Counted from the first letter of the stretch, positions 36,542 through 45,851 are shown. The stretch is DNA of 64,000 bases from an uncultured Polaribacter sp. (GCF_947497125.1 NZ_CANMFI010000003.1:1-64000), one strand, 5' to 3'. Numbers and translations are program-made. The notes: a model not told the origin generated them from the letters alone.

Positions 36542-37816
36542 CTAAAAATATTCTAAAAGAGCCAGTACCCCGTTGTAAGAGATGATACAGGCAAATAAAA
36601 GTGATGCTATTAAACCTATGTTTACTAACAAATTGGTTTTATATTCTTTCATTACTTTTTTACTGTTTATCATTATTAGAATACCAAAAATTACAATTGG
36701 TAGTACAAAAACATTAAATACTTGCGATAGTATTTGAATTTCTATCGGATTTGCGCCAAAAGCAGGGCCAATAAGCGCAACTAAACAAGCTATGGCTGTA
36801 ATAATTCTAAATTGTTTAGAGTTGGTGTCTAAAGTGCCAGATTGATAATCTGCAATTAATAAAGGAGCAATTAATAAACAAGGAAAAATTGAAGATAAGC
36901 CGGCGCTTAATGCTCCAAAAAAGAAGATTGATACTGCCCATTTACCAGCTACAGGCTCTAATGTATTTGCCATATCTAAAACTTGGGTTACTTCTTTGCC
37001 CTCATAATACAGAGCGCCCGCGGCTACTGCCATTATAACGCCACTAATAATAAATATTAAAATAGCTGCTGTAATAGCGTCTTTTTTCTGCTGTCCTAAA
37101 TTTTTAATTCCCCAACCTTTTCCCTTTACAAATAATGGTCTTGATAGAAAAGTTGCAGAAGCCATGGTAGTACCTACAAAAGCAGCAACCAACATTTTGC
37201 CGCCGGTTACATTTGGTATTGTTGGTAAAAGTCCTTTGATAACATCTGTTGTTAATGGTTGTACAAAACATAAAGATAAAATGAATGATAAGCCCATTAA
37301 GGATACAAATATGACTAGTATTTTTTCGAAAAAACTATATTTTCCGACTAACATTAATAGATAAAAAACTACAATAATCAAGATAGCTATTGTTAAGACA
37401 GTTTCATATTTAAAGTTTGTTAGGTTGTCAAAGTTTAGTGCTAGAATTTCATAAATAATATTTGCCGAAATGCCTAAAATTCCCATTAAAGAATTCCATT
37501 GGCCAAAGGTAACTCCAACAATAATTAATAAGGCTAATGCCTTGCCAAACTTTATGTGTTTTTTAAATCCGTAGAGTGCCGTTTCTCCGGTAATTAAACC
37601 GTAATTACCATATGCGAACATTAAAATTCCTGAAAAAAAACAACTTAAAAACAATACCCATAAAAGTTGCATGTTAAACTTACTACCCGCGACAATCATA
37701 GAGGTTACACTGCCTGTGCCAATCGTATAGCCAATTGCAAAAATACCGGGACCGAAACCTAATATTATTGCGATTATTTTTGCTATGATAGACTTTTTTT
37801 CTTTCGTTATTTTCAT
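36542..37816 (-). CDS. Nramp-superfamily transporter lacking the metal-site motifs
   Basis: An integral membrane protein of 424 aa with about 11 helices, related to Nramp/MntH transporters (GPGIFAIGYTIGTGSVTS for helix 1, GTTMASATFLSRPLF for helix 6). In metal-transporting Nramp proteins helix 1 carries DPGN and helix 6 carries MPH. Here the matching positions read roughly IGTGS and MAS, so the Asp, Asn and His ligands are gone. Transport of manganese or iron is therefore unlikely. As part of the uronate regulon it may carry an organic acid, which is an inference. Confidence 0.8.
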   Translation of the reverse strand: MKITKEKKSIIAKIIAIILGFGPGIFAIGYTIGTGSVTSMIVAGSKFNMQLLWVLFLSCFFSGILMFAYGNYGLITGETALYGFKKHIKFGKALALLIIVGVTFGQWNSLMGILGISANIIYEILALNFDNLTNFKYETVLTIAILIIVVFYLLMLVGKYSFFEKILVIFVSLMGLSFILSLCFVQPLTTDVIKGLLPTIPNVTGGKMLVAAFVGTTMASATFLSRPLFVKGKGWGIKNLGQQKKDAITAAILIFIISGVIMAVAAGALYYEGKEVTQVLDMANTLEPVAGKWAVSIFFFGALSAGLSSIFPCLLIAPLLIADYQSGTLDTNSKQFRIITAIACLVALIGPAFGANPIEIQILSQVFNVFVLPIVIFGILIMINSKKVMKEYKTNLLVNIGLIASLLFACIISYNGVLALLEYF

Positions 37817-37859
37817 AATCGTTGTTTTAGGTTTGTTTTATTTGATGTTCATTCTAATT

Positions 37860-39773
37860 TTAATTCCAGTTTGTATGATGATTTTTTTTCGACTCATCGT
37901 CTAATCTTTGATAGGTGTGTGCGCCAAAAAAATCTCTTTGTGCTTGAATAATATTTGCAGAGCTATATGCAGTAGTTATCCCATTAAAAAACTGAACAGC
38001 TTCTGATAAAGCAGGTGTATTTACATCGTTTAAGACACTTTGAGACACCACTTTTTTAGCTCCGTATCTATATGAATTTAATGAATTTAGTAATGTCGTA
38101 TCTGTTAAGATATTATTAGTTTCTTTAAGGGTTTCAACTAAGTTTTCCATTAGTGTAGATCTTATAATACAACCATTCGTCCATATTCTTGCAATTTCAC
38201 TTAACTGAATGTTCCAAGAGTGTTTTTTTGCTGCTTCATTAATCAACTTAAAACCTTGATAATGGTTTATAATTCTTGCAAATTGATACGCTTCATAAAC
38301 ATCATTTATGCTTAGTTGTAATTTTGGTATTTCAGTTTTAGTAATTTTTTCACTCAATTGCAAACGTTCCTCTTTATAAAAAGACGTATATCTAGAGAAT
38401 AGAGCAGAGGTTATTAATGTATTTGGTGTACCTAATTCTGCTGCAGCTATTGTAGCCCAATTACCTGTACCTTTATTTCCTGCTTTATCTAATATTTTTG
38501 TTACAAGCCAATCTTTACCTTCTTTCTTTTTTAAAATAATATTAGTTATTTCTAACAGATAACTTCCAGCAGTTTCTTTCCAGCTTTCTAAAATACTTGC
38601 AATTTCGTCTAGGTTTTTACCCATGGCTTCAAAAATGGTAACAACTTCTGCAAGTAACTGCATCTCTACATATTCAATGCCATTATGAACCATTTTAACA
38701 AATTGCCCGCTGCCTTCGGGGCCAACATAGGTGCAACAAGGCAATCCGTTTTTGTCTTTTGCTGCAATTTTTTCTAAATATAACTGTATGCTTTTATAGG
38801 CTTTTATATTACCACTTGGCATAATAGAAGGTCCTTTTAGGGCACCTTCTTCACCACCAGAAACTCCCGTACCAATAAAATGTATGCCTTTAGAAAGTAG
38901 ATAATCTAGCCGCTCTTTTGTTTTTTTATAATTAGAGTTGCCGCCGTCTATTAGAACGTCTCCTTTAGATAAATACGGTAGTAAATCTTCTATTACTAAA
39001 TCGATTGTTTTACCGGCATTAACCATTAACATTATTCGTCTTGGTTGTTCTAATGAGTATACAAAACTTGCAATATCATCAAAAGCTTTTGCGTTTGATA
39101 ATTCAGCATGAGCTGCTTTAAAATTTTTGGCAACGTTTTCTTCGGTATCGTTTACATGTCTGTTAAACATAGAAATTTTAACACCATTATTGGCTAAATT
39201 TCTACACAAACTTTTTCCCATAACTCCTAAACCAAAGAGTCCGAATTCTGATGTATTCATTAAGTTACTTTTTATGATTGCAATAATTTTTTTTGGTGAT
39301 AAATTGATGTCTATTTGTAAAGCATCTTCAGGGTTTTCTAAGATTTCAAATTGAGATTTAAGTAATTTTGATGGCATAAAATGATTCGATCTATTATTTA
39401 ATCTCTCATTAATTTTATCAAAAGACCCTGCCAAATGTACCCATACAGTTTGTTGCTTAATATCTTTATTTAATAGGTTTCTATAAGATGCTTTTAAAGC
39501 AGAACATACAATTACACAACTATTTTTTGCTAGTTGTTTTTTGGCTAATAGATTTAGTGTTTTTAGCCACCCGTTTCTATCATTGTCATTTAAAGGAATT
39601 CCATTAGCCATTTTTTCTATATTTTCTTTTGGATGATAATCATCTCCATCAAAAAAAGGAATGTTAAATTCTTTGGCAAGAAGTTTTCCGATAGTGCTTT
39701 TACCACAACCAGAAACTCCCATAATAAATATAATTTTAGCTTCGATATCCGTTTGATTTTTTTGGGTGCCCAA
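37860..39773 (-). CDS. Gluconokinase / 6-phosphogluconate dehydrogenase fusion
   Basis: Two enzymes in one 637-aa chain. Residues 1-170 are a GntK-type kinase (P-loop GVSGCGKST at 19-27, DGDDYHPKENIEKMANGIPL). Residues 172-637 are decarboxylating 6-phosphogluconate dehydrogenase (FGLFGLGVMGKSL, KMVHNGIEY with the catalytic Lys, NGCIIRS, FFGAHTYQR). Together they would take gluconate to ribulose 5-phosphate. The track start is a TTG at 39773 that overlaps the operator and falls only a few bases from the predicted transcription start. The ATG at 39722 (MGVSGCGKS) is better placed but removes the first beta strand, so the start is unsettled. An internal ATG at 39260 opens the dehydrogenase part. 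First gene of the seven-gene operon. Confidence 0.9.
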   Translation of the reverse strand: MGTQKNQTDIEAKIIFIMGVSGCGKSTIGKLLAKEFNIPFFDGDDYHPKENIEKMANGIPLNDNDRNGWLKTLNLLAKKQLAKNSCVIVCSALKASYRNLLNKDIKQQTVWVHLAGSFDKINERLNNRSNHFMPSKLLKSQFEILENPEDALQIDINLSPKKIIAIIKSNLMNTSEFGLFGLGVMGKSLCRNLANNGVKISMFNRHVNDTEENVAKNFKAAHAELSNAKAFDDIASFVYSLEQPRRIMLMVNAGKTIDLVIEDLLPYLSKGDVLIDGGNSNYKKTKERLDYLLSKGIHFIGTGVSGGEEGALKGPSIMPSGNIKAYKSIQLYLEKIAAKDKNGLPCCTYVGPEGSGQFVKMVHNGIEYVEMQLLAEVVTIFEAMGKNLDEIASILESWKETAGSYLLEITNIILKKKEGKDWLVTKILDKAGNKGTGNWATIAAAELGTPNTLITSALFSRYTSFYKEERLQLSEKITKTEIPKLQLSINDVYEAYQFARIINHYQGFKLINEAAKKHSWNIQLSEIARIWTNGCIIRSTLMENLVETLKETNNILTDTTLLNSLNSYRYGAKKVVSQSVLNDVNTPALSEAVQFFNGITTAYSSANIIQAQRDFFGAHTYQRLDDESKKNHHTNWN

Positions 39774-39791
39774 ATTGGTTAACCAAATATA
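39762..39791 (-). promoter_or_regulatory. Promoter and tandem operator of the gntK-gnd operon
   Basis: Units TTGGGTGCCCAA (39762-39773, a perfect palindrome with altered core) and TTGGTTAACCAA (39775-39786). The minus-strand -7 box TATATTTG is at 39791-39784. Confidence 0.83.
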
Positions 39792-40154
39792 GTGTTATTT
39801 ATTTAATAATTTATAAAACCTATTCGAAATTTATGTGTGAAGCTTTATTAAGCATTTTATGTCTTAAAAAAGAATAGTGATTTTAGTGATTAAAAAACAG
39901 TTTCTGTAAGTTGTAATAATCAGTTCATTATACATCGGAGTGTAGTTTACGACGTATCTTGTTATTATTTTTGGGTAAAAAAATAGTATGATTTAATTAA
40001 CGGATAGTTCAATTAGAATTTTTTTAATTCAAACTGAAATAACCAACCGAAACCTTGTATGTAGTAATTTGGTTTTTTTTAGTTGTATAAAAGTAAATAA
40101 CCACTCATTTATAAAGAGGGCAAAACTAAGCTTATAACAAGGTTTTTATACTTT
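39792..40154. other. Intergenic region between PL6 copy 2 and the gntK-gnd operon
   Basis: About 360 bp of AT-rich DNA without a credible ORF. A 9-bp inverted pair AAACCTTGT (40049-40057) and ACAAGGTTT (near 40136) is the only structure I see. It is far apart and could be chance. No terminator with a clear T run was found for the PL6 gene. Confidence 0.5.
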
Positions 40155-42536
40155 TTAATATTGTAAACCAATCTGAACACCAGTATCGTTATTTTCTTTT
40201 AACAATACCGATTTTTTACTTGGAATAAACAAAAGATTATCTTCCCATTTTGGATTTTTATACAAAAGAGCTGTTTCTTTTGCATTCTTACTTATTTTAG
40301 GAAAACCAGCATCATGAAACAAGGAGTTTTTAATAAAATGATTGCTTCCTTTTAAAGAAACTGGAGTTTCTACTCTATAGCTGTCTACAAAAACAGTGTT
40401 AGAAATTTCTACAATATGAATTCCGTTTGCTCTAATTGTATAACCTTTTTCTTGATTGTAAACATTGCTAAAAACACAGTTTTCAATCACTAATTTTCCT
40501 CCAGGGAGTTCTACCGTTGGAGTGTTTCTAATATAGTTTATAGCAGCTTCTTCAATATCTTTAAAAACACTATTTTTTAGAATGATTGTGTTTGCATTGT
40601 AAAAACCAACTTCATCTTTGTCATATGACAAGTTTAAGCCTCTATAACTGTTTTCAAACCTAGTATTTACAAAGCTTAATGTATCTGCTTTTGTACCGTT
40701 ATATGCTTTAAAGATGCTTCCTCCGTCTGTATTTGTGAAGTTTTTAAAAATTACATTATCAACAAAAACACTATACAAGCCATTTTCTTTTTTATCAGGA
40801 GAAACAATGGCATATTTTGGACTAGACGCTTCGCCGTCTAAAATTAAATTATGTAGATTTAGTTTAAAACCTTCATTTACCCTGAAAAAATAGGTCAACG
40901 GTTTGTCTAAATTTTCTTTTGATGTAAGTATAGAAGCACCACCTTTATCACCTTCTATAATTATGTTTTTAGATATTTTTATTGTTTTTTCTAAAACATA
41001 CTCGCCTGTTTTTAAAATAATTTTAGAACCAGCACTAGCTTTGTCTATTGCCTTTCTTAATGTTTCAATACCGGGTTCTACTACAATATCTTTAGGTTTT
41101 ACAATTGGTGCAACAATGTTTGGTTTCCAACCGGTACCTGCTCTTAAGCTTAACGCTTTTGGTAATTTTTTAGCATCTAAATTAAAGGCACCAACATTAA
41201 AAACAACTCTTTTTGTTTTAGTAATATCTTCAGAAAAACTAAGGTTATTTTTAGTGGCTTTTAACAAATCTGGATTTTCTTTTGTTGGTACAGGAACAGT
41301 ACCTATCTCTTTCCAACTCACTTTGGTAGCCGAAAAACCATTTTCGGAAGTACCCAATGCATCTAGATAATTAGAATTAAAATTCACATCAGTATTCTCA
41401 TCAAGAATAAGTACATTTTTTTGTGCTGTATTGTTAAAAACCAAGTTATTAGAAAAATTCACGTTTTTGGGTGCAAGAGATTTTTCTTCATCTTTACCCT
41501 CGCCAAAAGAAATTGGACCTGAATTTATAATGGTATTATTTTGGATATCTACATTTGTAACTTGTTCATATCTGTTTAAGGGCGAGTTTGGCACACCATT
41601 CATAAGAACAATAGGACCTCTATAACCATCACCTTGCAAACCAATCATTAAATTATTTCTAATAATGTGTCCAGAATTGATAACACGAATTCCGCCAGTC
41701 TTAGATAATCCATTCCCTAAAAACACATTTCTTTCTACCAAAGCATTATCGCCATGACGTAGCGTTAATGATCCTTTGCTGCCAATAAACAAGTTGTCTC
41801 TAAAAACATTATTACCAGACTTGTTTGAAATAATTTCAATTTCACCATCGCAACCCGCAAAAACATTTCTTTCTACCAAAGTATTTGAAGATTTTTTAGA
41901 ATTGGCGCTTGTACCAATACGAATGGTTTCTCCTCCGTTTACTCCTAATTCTGGTCTTGCGCCAAATAAGTTGTTATCAATTCTATGATTATTCTCTGTG
42001 TGTTCTTCGCCTTTTAGCCAAACCACTAAAGTAGTTCCAGGACTTACTTTGCCTGTAAAATTATTATGATCTACTCGGTTATTTTTTCCCCAGATATCTA
42101 CCCAATGGTCTTTAATACCTTCGGCAACTTTATAATATGAAATGGTAGAGTTTGTAAAACGACAATTATTTGCAAATTCTTTAGAGTTTTTTCTGAATTG
42201 TACTACAGATTTGTAAGTAGAAGTACCGTCTTTAAACCATAAACCACTTACAATTACATGTTCTCCGTAAATATTTAAAGTAGAATTACCAGAAATAATT
42301 ACTTCGCCAGGGGTTTCTGCTTTTATAATAATTGGCGCATCTTCTGTGCCAAAACCACCAGCATTTAATTTAACATCTTTCCAAACACCATTTTTTAAGA
42401 TAATAACTTCTCCTGGTTTTACAGATTTTACAGCTGCATTAAATGCTTCTATCGAAGCTACCTTAATTTCTTGGGCATTTAGTTGTACGTTAATTAAGAC
42501 TGTAAAAAGGATAGCAGTAAGAGTTGTTTTTTTCAT
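40155..42536 (-). CDS. PL6 alginate lyase (two-domain, soluble or periplasmic)
   Basis: A 793-aa parallel beta-helix lyase, paralogue of the 23.6 kb PL6. It has a type I signal peptide (VLINVQLNAQ) rather than a lipobox, so it may work in the periplasm or be secreted. The catalytic Lys239 (GEIEIISNK) and Arg260 (TLRHG) keep the 21-residue spacing of PL6. The second beta-helix domain starts near residue 490 (IETLRKAIDKASAGSKIILK). It is a single-gene unit with its own tandem operator. The two PL6 proteins probably act in different compartments or on different blocks. Confidence 0.94.
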   Translation of the reverse strand: MKKTTLTAILFTVLINVQLNAQEIKVASIEAFNAAVKSVKPGEVIILKNGVWKDVKLNAGGFGTEDAPIIIKAETPGEVIISGNSTLNIYGEHVIVSGLWFKDGTSTYKSVVQFRKNSKEFANNCRFTNSTISYYKVAEGIKDHWVDIWGKNNRVDHNNFTGKVSPGTTLVVWLKGEEHTENNHRIDNNLFGARPELGVNGGETIRIGTSANSKKSSNTLVERNVFAGCDGEIEIISNKSGNNVFRDNLFIGSKGSLTLRHGDNALVERNVFLGNGLSKTGGIRVINSGHIIRNNLMIGLQGDGYRGPIVLMNGVPNSPLNRYEQVTNVDIQNNTIINSGPISFGEGKDEEKSLAPKNVNFSNNLVFNNTAQKNVLILDENTDVNFNSNYLDALGTSENGFSATKVSWKEIGTVPVPTKENPDLLKATKNNLSFSEDITKTKRVVFNVGAFNLDAKKLPKALSLRAGTGWKPNIVAPIVKPKDIVVEPGIETLRKAIDKASAGSKIILKTGEYVLEKTIKISKNIIIEGDKGGASILTSKENLDKPLTYFFRVNEGFKLNLHNLILDGEASSPKYAIVSPDKKENGLYSVFVDNVIFKNFTNTDGGSIFKAYNGTKADTLSFVNTRFENSYRGLNLSYDKDEVGFYNANTIILKNSVFKDIEEAAINYIRNTPTVELPGGKLVIENCVFSNVYNQEKGYTIRANGIHIVEISNTVFVDSYRVETPVSLKGSNHFIKNSLFHDAGFPKISKNAKETALLYKNPKWEDNLLFIPSKKSVLLKENNDTGVQIGLQY

Positions 42537-42560
42537 GGGAATTAAATTAACACTAGTTTA

Positions 42561-42590
42561 TTGGTAAACCAATTTGGTAAACCAAAAATA
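42561..42590 (-). promoter_or_regulatory. Promoter and tandem operator of PL6 (copy 2)
   Basis: Two perfect units TTGGTAAACCAA (42561-42572 and 42574-42585) with the minus-strand -7 box TATTTTTG (42590-42583). This is the right-hand limit of the regulon in the window. Confidence 0.85.
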
Positions 42591-42607
42591 AGATTATTTT
42601 TTTGTAA

Positions 42608-42642
42608 AAAAAAATACCTGTAAATCTTGTTTACAGGTATTT
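42608..42642 (-). terminator. Terminator of metK
   Basis: Perfect 13-bp stem AAATACCTGTAAA/TTTACAGGTATTT followed by a T run on the minus strand. It also insulates the alginate locus from metK. Confidence 0.95.
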
Positions 42643-42662
42643 GTTGTATGTCAAAGAAGAGT

Positions 42663-43919
42663 TTATAAATTAAAAGCCTCTTTTATAGTAGCAACATAAT
42701 CTAATTTTTCCCAAGTAAAAGTTTCTACTTCTTCAGAAACAGTTTCTCCCATTGGGTTTGTAAATGTTACTTTTTTTATTTCTGGAGTTCTACCCATGTG
42801 CCCGTAAGCAGCAGTTTCTGAGTATATAGGTGTTCTTAATTTTAGACGTTGTTCTATAAAAAACGGACGCATGTCAAAAATTTCTTCTACTTTTTTACTA
42901 ATCTCTCCATCTGTTAGATTTACGTTGGCTGTGCCATACGTTTCTACATTAATACTAGTAGGTTTTGCCACACCAATAGCATAAGAAACTTGTACCAATA
43001 CTTCTTTACAAAGCCCTGCTGCAACTAAGTTCTTAGCAATATGTCTGGTTGCATACGCACCAGATCTATCTACCTTACTTGGGTCTTTACCAGAAAAAGC
43101 ACCACCACCGTGAGCGCCTTTACCACCATAGGTGTCTACAATAATTTTTCTTCCTGTTAATCCAGTATCTCCATGTGGTCCTCCAATAACAAAAACACCA
43201 GTTGGATTGATGTGATAGGTAATTGTATCTGTAAATAATTTTTGAATATGTACAGGTAATTTTGCAACTACTCTAGGAATTAAAATGCTAATAATATCTT
43301 TTTTAATTTTAGCAAGCATTACTTCATCAGAACTATCAAAATCATCGTGCTGTGTAGAAATTACAATGGCATCTATTCTTTGAGGTACATTGTCATCAGA
43401 ATACTCAATCGTTACTTGAGATTTTGCATCAGGTCTTAAATACGTTATGTCTTTGTTTTCTCTTCGGATTGCAGCCAATTCTATTAAAAGTCTGTGCGAT
43501 AACTCTAAAGCCAAAGGCATGTAGTTTTCTGTTTCATCGGTTGCATACCCAAACATCATTCCCTGGTCTCCGGCACCTTGTTCTTCAGGGCTTTTTCTAT
43601 CTACACCTTGGTTTATATCTGGCGATTGCTCGTGAATAGCCGACAGCACACCACAAGAGTTTCCATCAAACATATACTCACTTTTTGTGTAGCCAATTTT
43701 ATTAATAACATCTCTGGCTATTTTTTGAACATCTAAATAAGTTTCAGATTTTACTTCTCCGGCTAAAATAACTTGTCCGGTGGTTACTAGCGTTTCGCAA
43801 GCAACTTTACTGCTTTTATCAAAGGCTAAAAAATTATCAATTAAAGCATCAGAAATTTGATCTGCTACCTTATCTGGGTGTCCTTCAGAAACACTTTCTG
43901 ACGTAAATAAATATGACAT
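42663..43919 (-). CDS. metK: S-adenosylmethionine synthetase
   Basis: Makes SAM from methionine and ATP. The 418-aa sequence starts [25 protein letters not shown] and has the ATP site [12 protein letters not shown], the P-loop-like [19 protein letters not shown], and [12 protein letters not shown]. It is complete and of normal length. A TAACTTTG promoter box on the minus strand at 44090-44083 gives a leader of about 160 nt, longer than usual for this genome. It is divergent from the metY riboswitch unit, so SAM synthesis and SAM-controlled methionine genes lie back to back. Confidence 0.98.
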   Translation of the reverse strand: MSYLFTSESVSEGHPDKVADQISDALIDNFLAFDKSSKVACETLVTTGQVILAGEVKSETYLDVQKIARDVINKIGYTKSEYMFDGNSCGVLSAIHEQSPDINQGVDRKSPEEQGAGDQGMMFGYATDETENYMPLALELSHRLLIELAAIRRENKDITYLRPDAKSQVTIEYSDDNVPQRIDAIVISTQHDDFDSSDEVMLAKIKKDIISILIPRVVAKLPVHIQKLFTDTITYHINPTGVFVIGGPHGDTGLTGRKIIVDTYGGKGAHGGGAFSGKDPSKVDRSGAYATRHIAKNLVAAGLCKEVLVQVSYAIGVAKPTSINVETYGTANVNLTDGEISKKVEEIFDMRPFFIEQRLKLRTPIYSETAAYGHMGRTPEIKKVTFTNPMGETVSEEVETFTWEKLDYVATIKEAFNL

Positions 43920-44082
43920 AACTATTGTTGTTTTGTATTAGGAACTCTAAAAAAGATTGCAAATAGCTAAAAGGAGTAGATTATTACTGCTTTAGCATTT
44001 TGTTCTACTAACATGATTTAGTTTTTTAAAACATGTAGAAAGAGGTTGCAATCAGTTCAAATTTTTCCTCTATAATTCTTTG
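43920..44082 (-). promoter_or_regulatory. Long 5' leader of metK
   Basis: Leader of about 160 nt between the predicted promoter and the metK start codon. It contains an imperfect hairpin (TCTACATG ... CATGTTAGTAGA) and the string GCTAAAGC. It does not match SAM-I, and I could not fit it to SAM-II or another known SAM class by eye. Confidence 0.4.
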
Positions 44083-44111
44083 CAAAGTTACGTTATAAAT
44101 TGAATACCCAA
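44083..44111 (-). promoter_or_regulatory. Promoter of metK
   Basis: TTG-N18-TAACTTTG on the minus strand, one base shorter in spacing than the consensus. Confidence 0.6.
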
Positions 44112-44276
44112 TATTTTTTTTAATAATTTTTTGTGATGACATCATCGATAAAATATTTTTAGTGCTAAATTTCACATCATTTTATAGAATAGTTAAAACG
44201 AACTTGATAAAAATGTGAAATCGATATAAATTTAAAATAATTTGCTTTTTATTAGGATATTAAAATTTTCTGAACA

Positions 44277-44284
44277 TATATTTG
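44277..44284 (+). promoter_or_regulatory. -7 promoter box of the metY unit
   Basis: TATATTTG lies 30 bp before the riboswitch. It is an exact -7 match, but no -33 TTG lies at the right distance. Confidence 0.6.
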
Positions 44285-44314
44285 CACTCACAAAGTTCAA
44301 TAACTTATTGAAAT

Positions 44315-44435
44315 GTTATCAAGAAAGGCAGAGGGATTAGACCCAATGAAGCCTTAGCAACCCTTTTCGTGAGGAAAAGAAGGTGCTAAATTCTACTTAA
44401 TTTTAAATTCATTTATTTAAAATTGGATAGATAAC
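44315..44435 (+). ncRNA. SAM-I riboswitch upstream of metY
   Basis: The aptamer core reads AAAGGCAGAGGGATTAGACC, then CAATGAAGCCTTAGCAACCC, a P3/P4 hairpin CCTTTTCGTGAGGAAAAGAAGG, and GTGCTAAATTCTAC. The P1 stem is formed by GTTATC (44315) and GATAAC-like bases near 44430. This is the SAM (S-box) class, which turns off methionine genes when SAM is high. No intrinsic terminator is seen after P1, so control may act on translation initiation or through Rho. It precedes metY, the metX-thrA fusion and the metZ-like gene. Confidence 0.93.
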
Positions 44436-44560
44436 TCAAAAACAAGTACACAGCCGTGTAGTTGTAAAAATTCTTAATAACATTTTTCTAGTAAGTACAT
44501 CAGTAAAAAACGAAACTGATGCATTTTGACTTATTTATTAACTCAAAAAAAAACAGAAAA

Positions 44561-45835
44561 ATGAGTACATTACAATTAGCAACAAACGCATTACATGCAG
44601 GGCATGATGTAAAAGCAAACGGAGGAACAAGAGCGGTACCTATTTATCAAACATCTTCGTATGTTTTTAACAACTCAGAACATGCAGCCAATCTTTTTTC
44701 ATTAAAAGAATTAGGGTTTATTTACACCCGTTTAAACAATCCAACAAATCAAATTTTACAAGACCGTTTGGCAGCTGTAGAAGGCGGAATTGGTGCCGTA
44801 GTTTTCGCATCAGGTACCGCAGCAATCTCTACAGGATTATTAACTCTTTTAAAAGCAGGAGATCATATTGTAGCTTCTAGCAGCTTGTATGGCGGAACCT
44901 ATAATTTGTTAAGCGTAACCTTACCAAGATTCGGAATTACAACTACGTTTGTAGATGCTTCTAATCCTGCTAATTTTGAAGCAGCTGTTAAAGATAATAC
45001 CAGAGCGTTTTTTGTTGAATCTTTAGGGAACCCAAAGCTAGATGTGTTAGATTTAGAAGCAATTTCTGCACAAGCAAAAAAGGCAGAAGTTCCTTTTATT
45101 GTAGACAATACGGTAGCAACTCCGGTATTATTAAATCCAATTAAACACGGTGCAGATATTGTAATTCATTCGCTTACAAAGTATATTGGCGGACAAGGAA
45201 CTTCTTTAGGAGGTGCCATTGTAGATGCGGGTACTTTTAATTGGGCAAATGGTAAGTTTCCAGAATTTACAGAACCATCTGCAGGGTATCATGGTTTAAA
45301 ATATTACGAAACTTTAGGCGCAGCATCGTTTACGTTTAAATTAATTTTAGAAGGCTTACGAGATTTTGGTGGCGCGTTAAGTCCTACCAACGCTTTTAAT
45401 ATCATACAAGGATTAGAGACTTTACCAGTTCGTATCAAACAACATTCAGAAAATGCATTGGCATTGGCAAAATGGTTAGAGCAACAAGATGAAGTTGCAT
45501 GGGTAAACTACCCAGGTTTAGAAAGTAATAAGTACAAAAAATTAGCAGATAAATACTTGCCAAAAGGACAAAGTGGTATTGTTACCTTCGGACCAAAAAA
45601 AGGATTTGAAGCTGCAAAAATAATTGCAGATAAAACAAAAGTTTTTTCTTTGTTAGCAAATATTGGCGATACCAAATCGTTAATAATTCACCCAGCAAGT
45701 ACTACACATCAACAACTTAATGCAGAAGAGCAAGCAAGCGCTGGTGTTGGGCAAGATTTAATTAGATTGTCTGTTGGTATTGAAGATTTAGAAGATTTAA
45801 AAGCAGATTTAAAAGCAGCTTTTTCAGAAATTTAA
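44561..45835 (+). CDS. metY: O-acetylhomoserine sulfhydrylase (aminocarboxypropyltransferase)
   Basis: PLP enzyme of 424 aa that makes homocysteine from O-acetylhomoserine and sulfide. The PLP Lys lies in HSLTKYIGGQGTSLGG, and the N-terminal FIYTRLNNPTNQILQDRLA is typical of the MetY branch of the Cys/Met family. The ORF track adds 14 codons upstream, but the ATG at 44561 gives the family start MSTLQLATNALHAGHD. First gene under the SAM-I riboswitch. A palindromic repeat separates it from the next gene. Confidence 0.95.
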   Translation: MSTLQLATNALHAGHDVKANGGTRAVPIYQTSSYVFNNSEHAANLFSLKELGFIYTRLNNPTNQILQDRLAAVEGGIGAVVFASGTAAISTGLLTLLKAGDHIVASSSLYGGTYNLLSVTLPRFGITTTFVDASNPANFEAAVKDNTRAFFVESLGNPKLDVLDLEAISAQAKKAEVPFIVDNTVATPVLLNPIKHGADIVIHSLTKYIGGQGTSLGGAIVDAGTFNWANGKFPEFTEPSAGYHGLKYYETLGAASFTFKLILEGLRDFGGALSPTNAFNIIQGLETLPVRIKQHSENALALAKWLEQQDEVAWVNYPGLESNKYKKLADKYLPKGQSGIVTFGPKKGFEAAKIIADKTKVFSLLANIGDTKSLIIHPASTTHQQLNAEEQASAGVGQDLIRLSVGIEDLEDLKADLKAAFSEI

Positions 45836-45851
45836 AATAGTTTAAAAGTGT

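Noticed and set aside
40049-40145. Distant inverted pair AAACCTTGT/ACAAGGTTT as a small RNA gene
   Set aside because: Only 9 bp, about 80 bp apart, no promoter box and no T run. It could be chance in AT-rich DNA.
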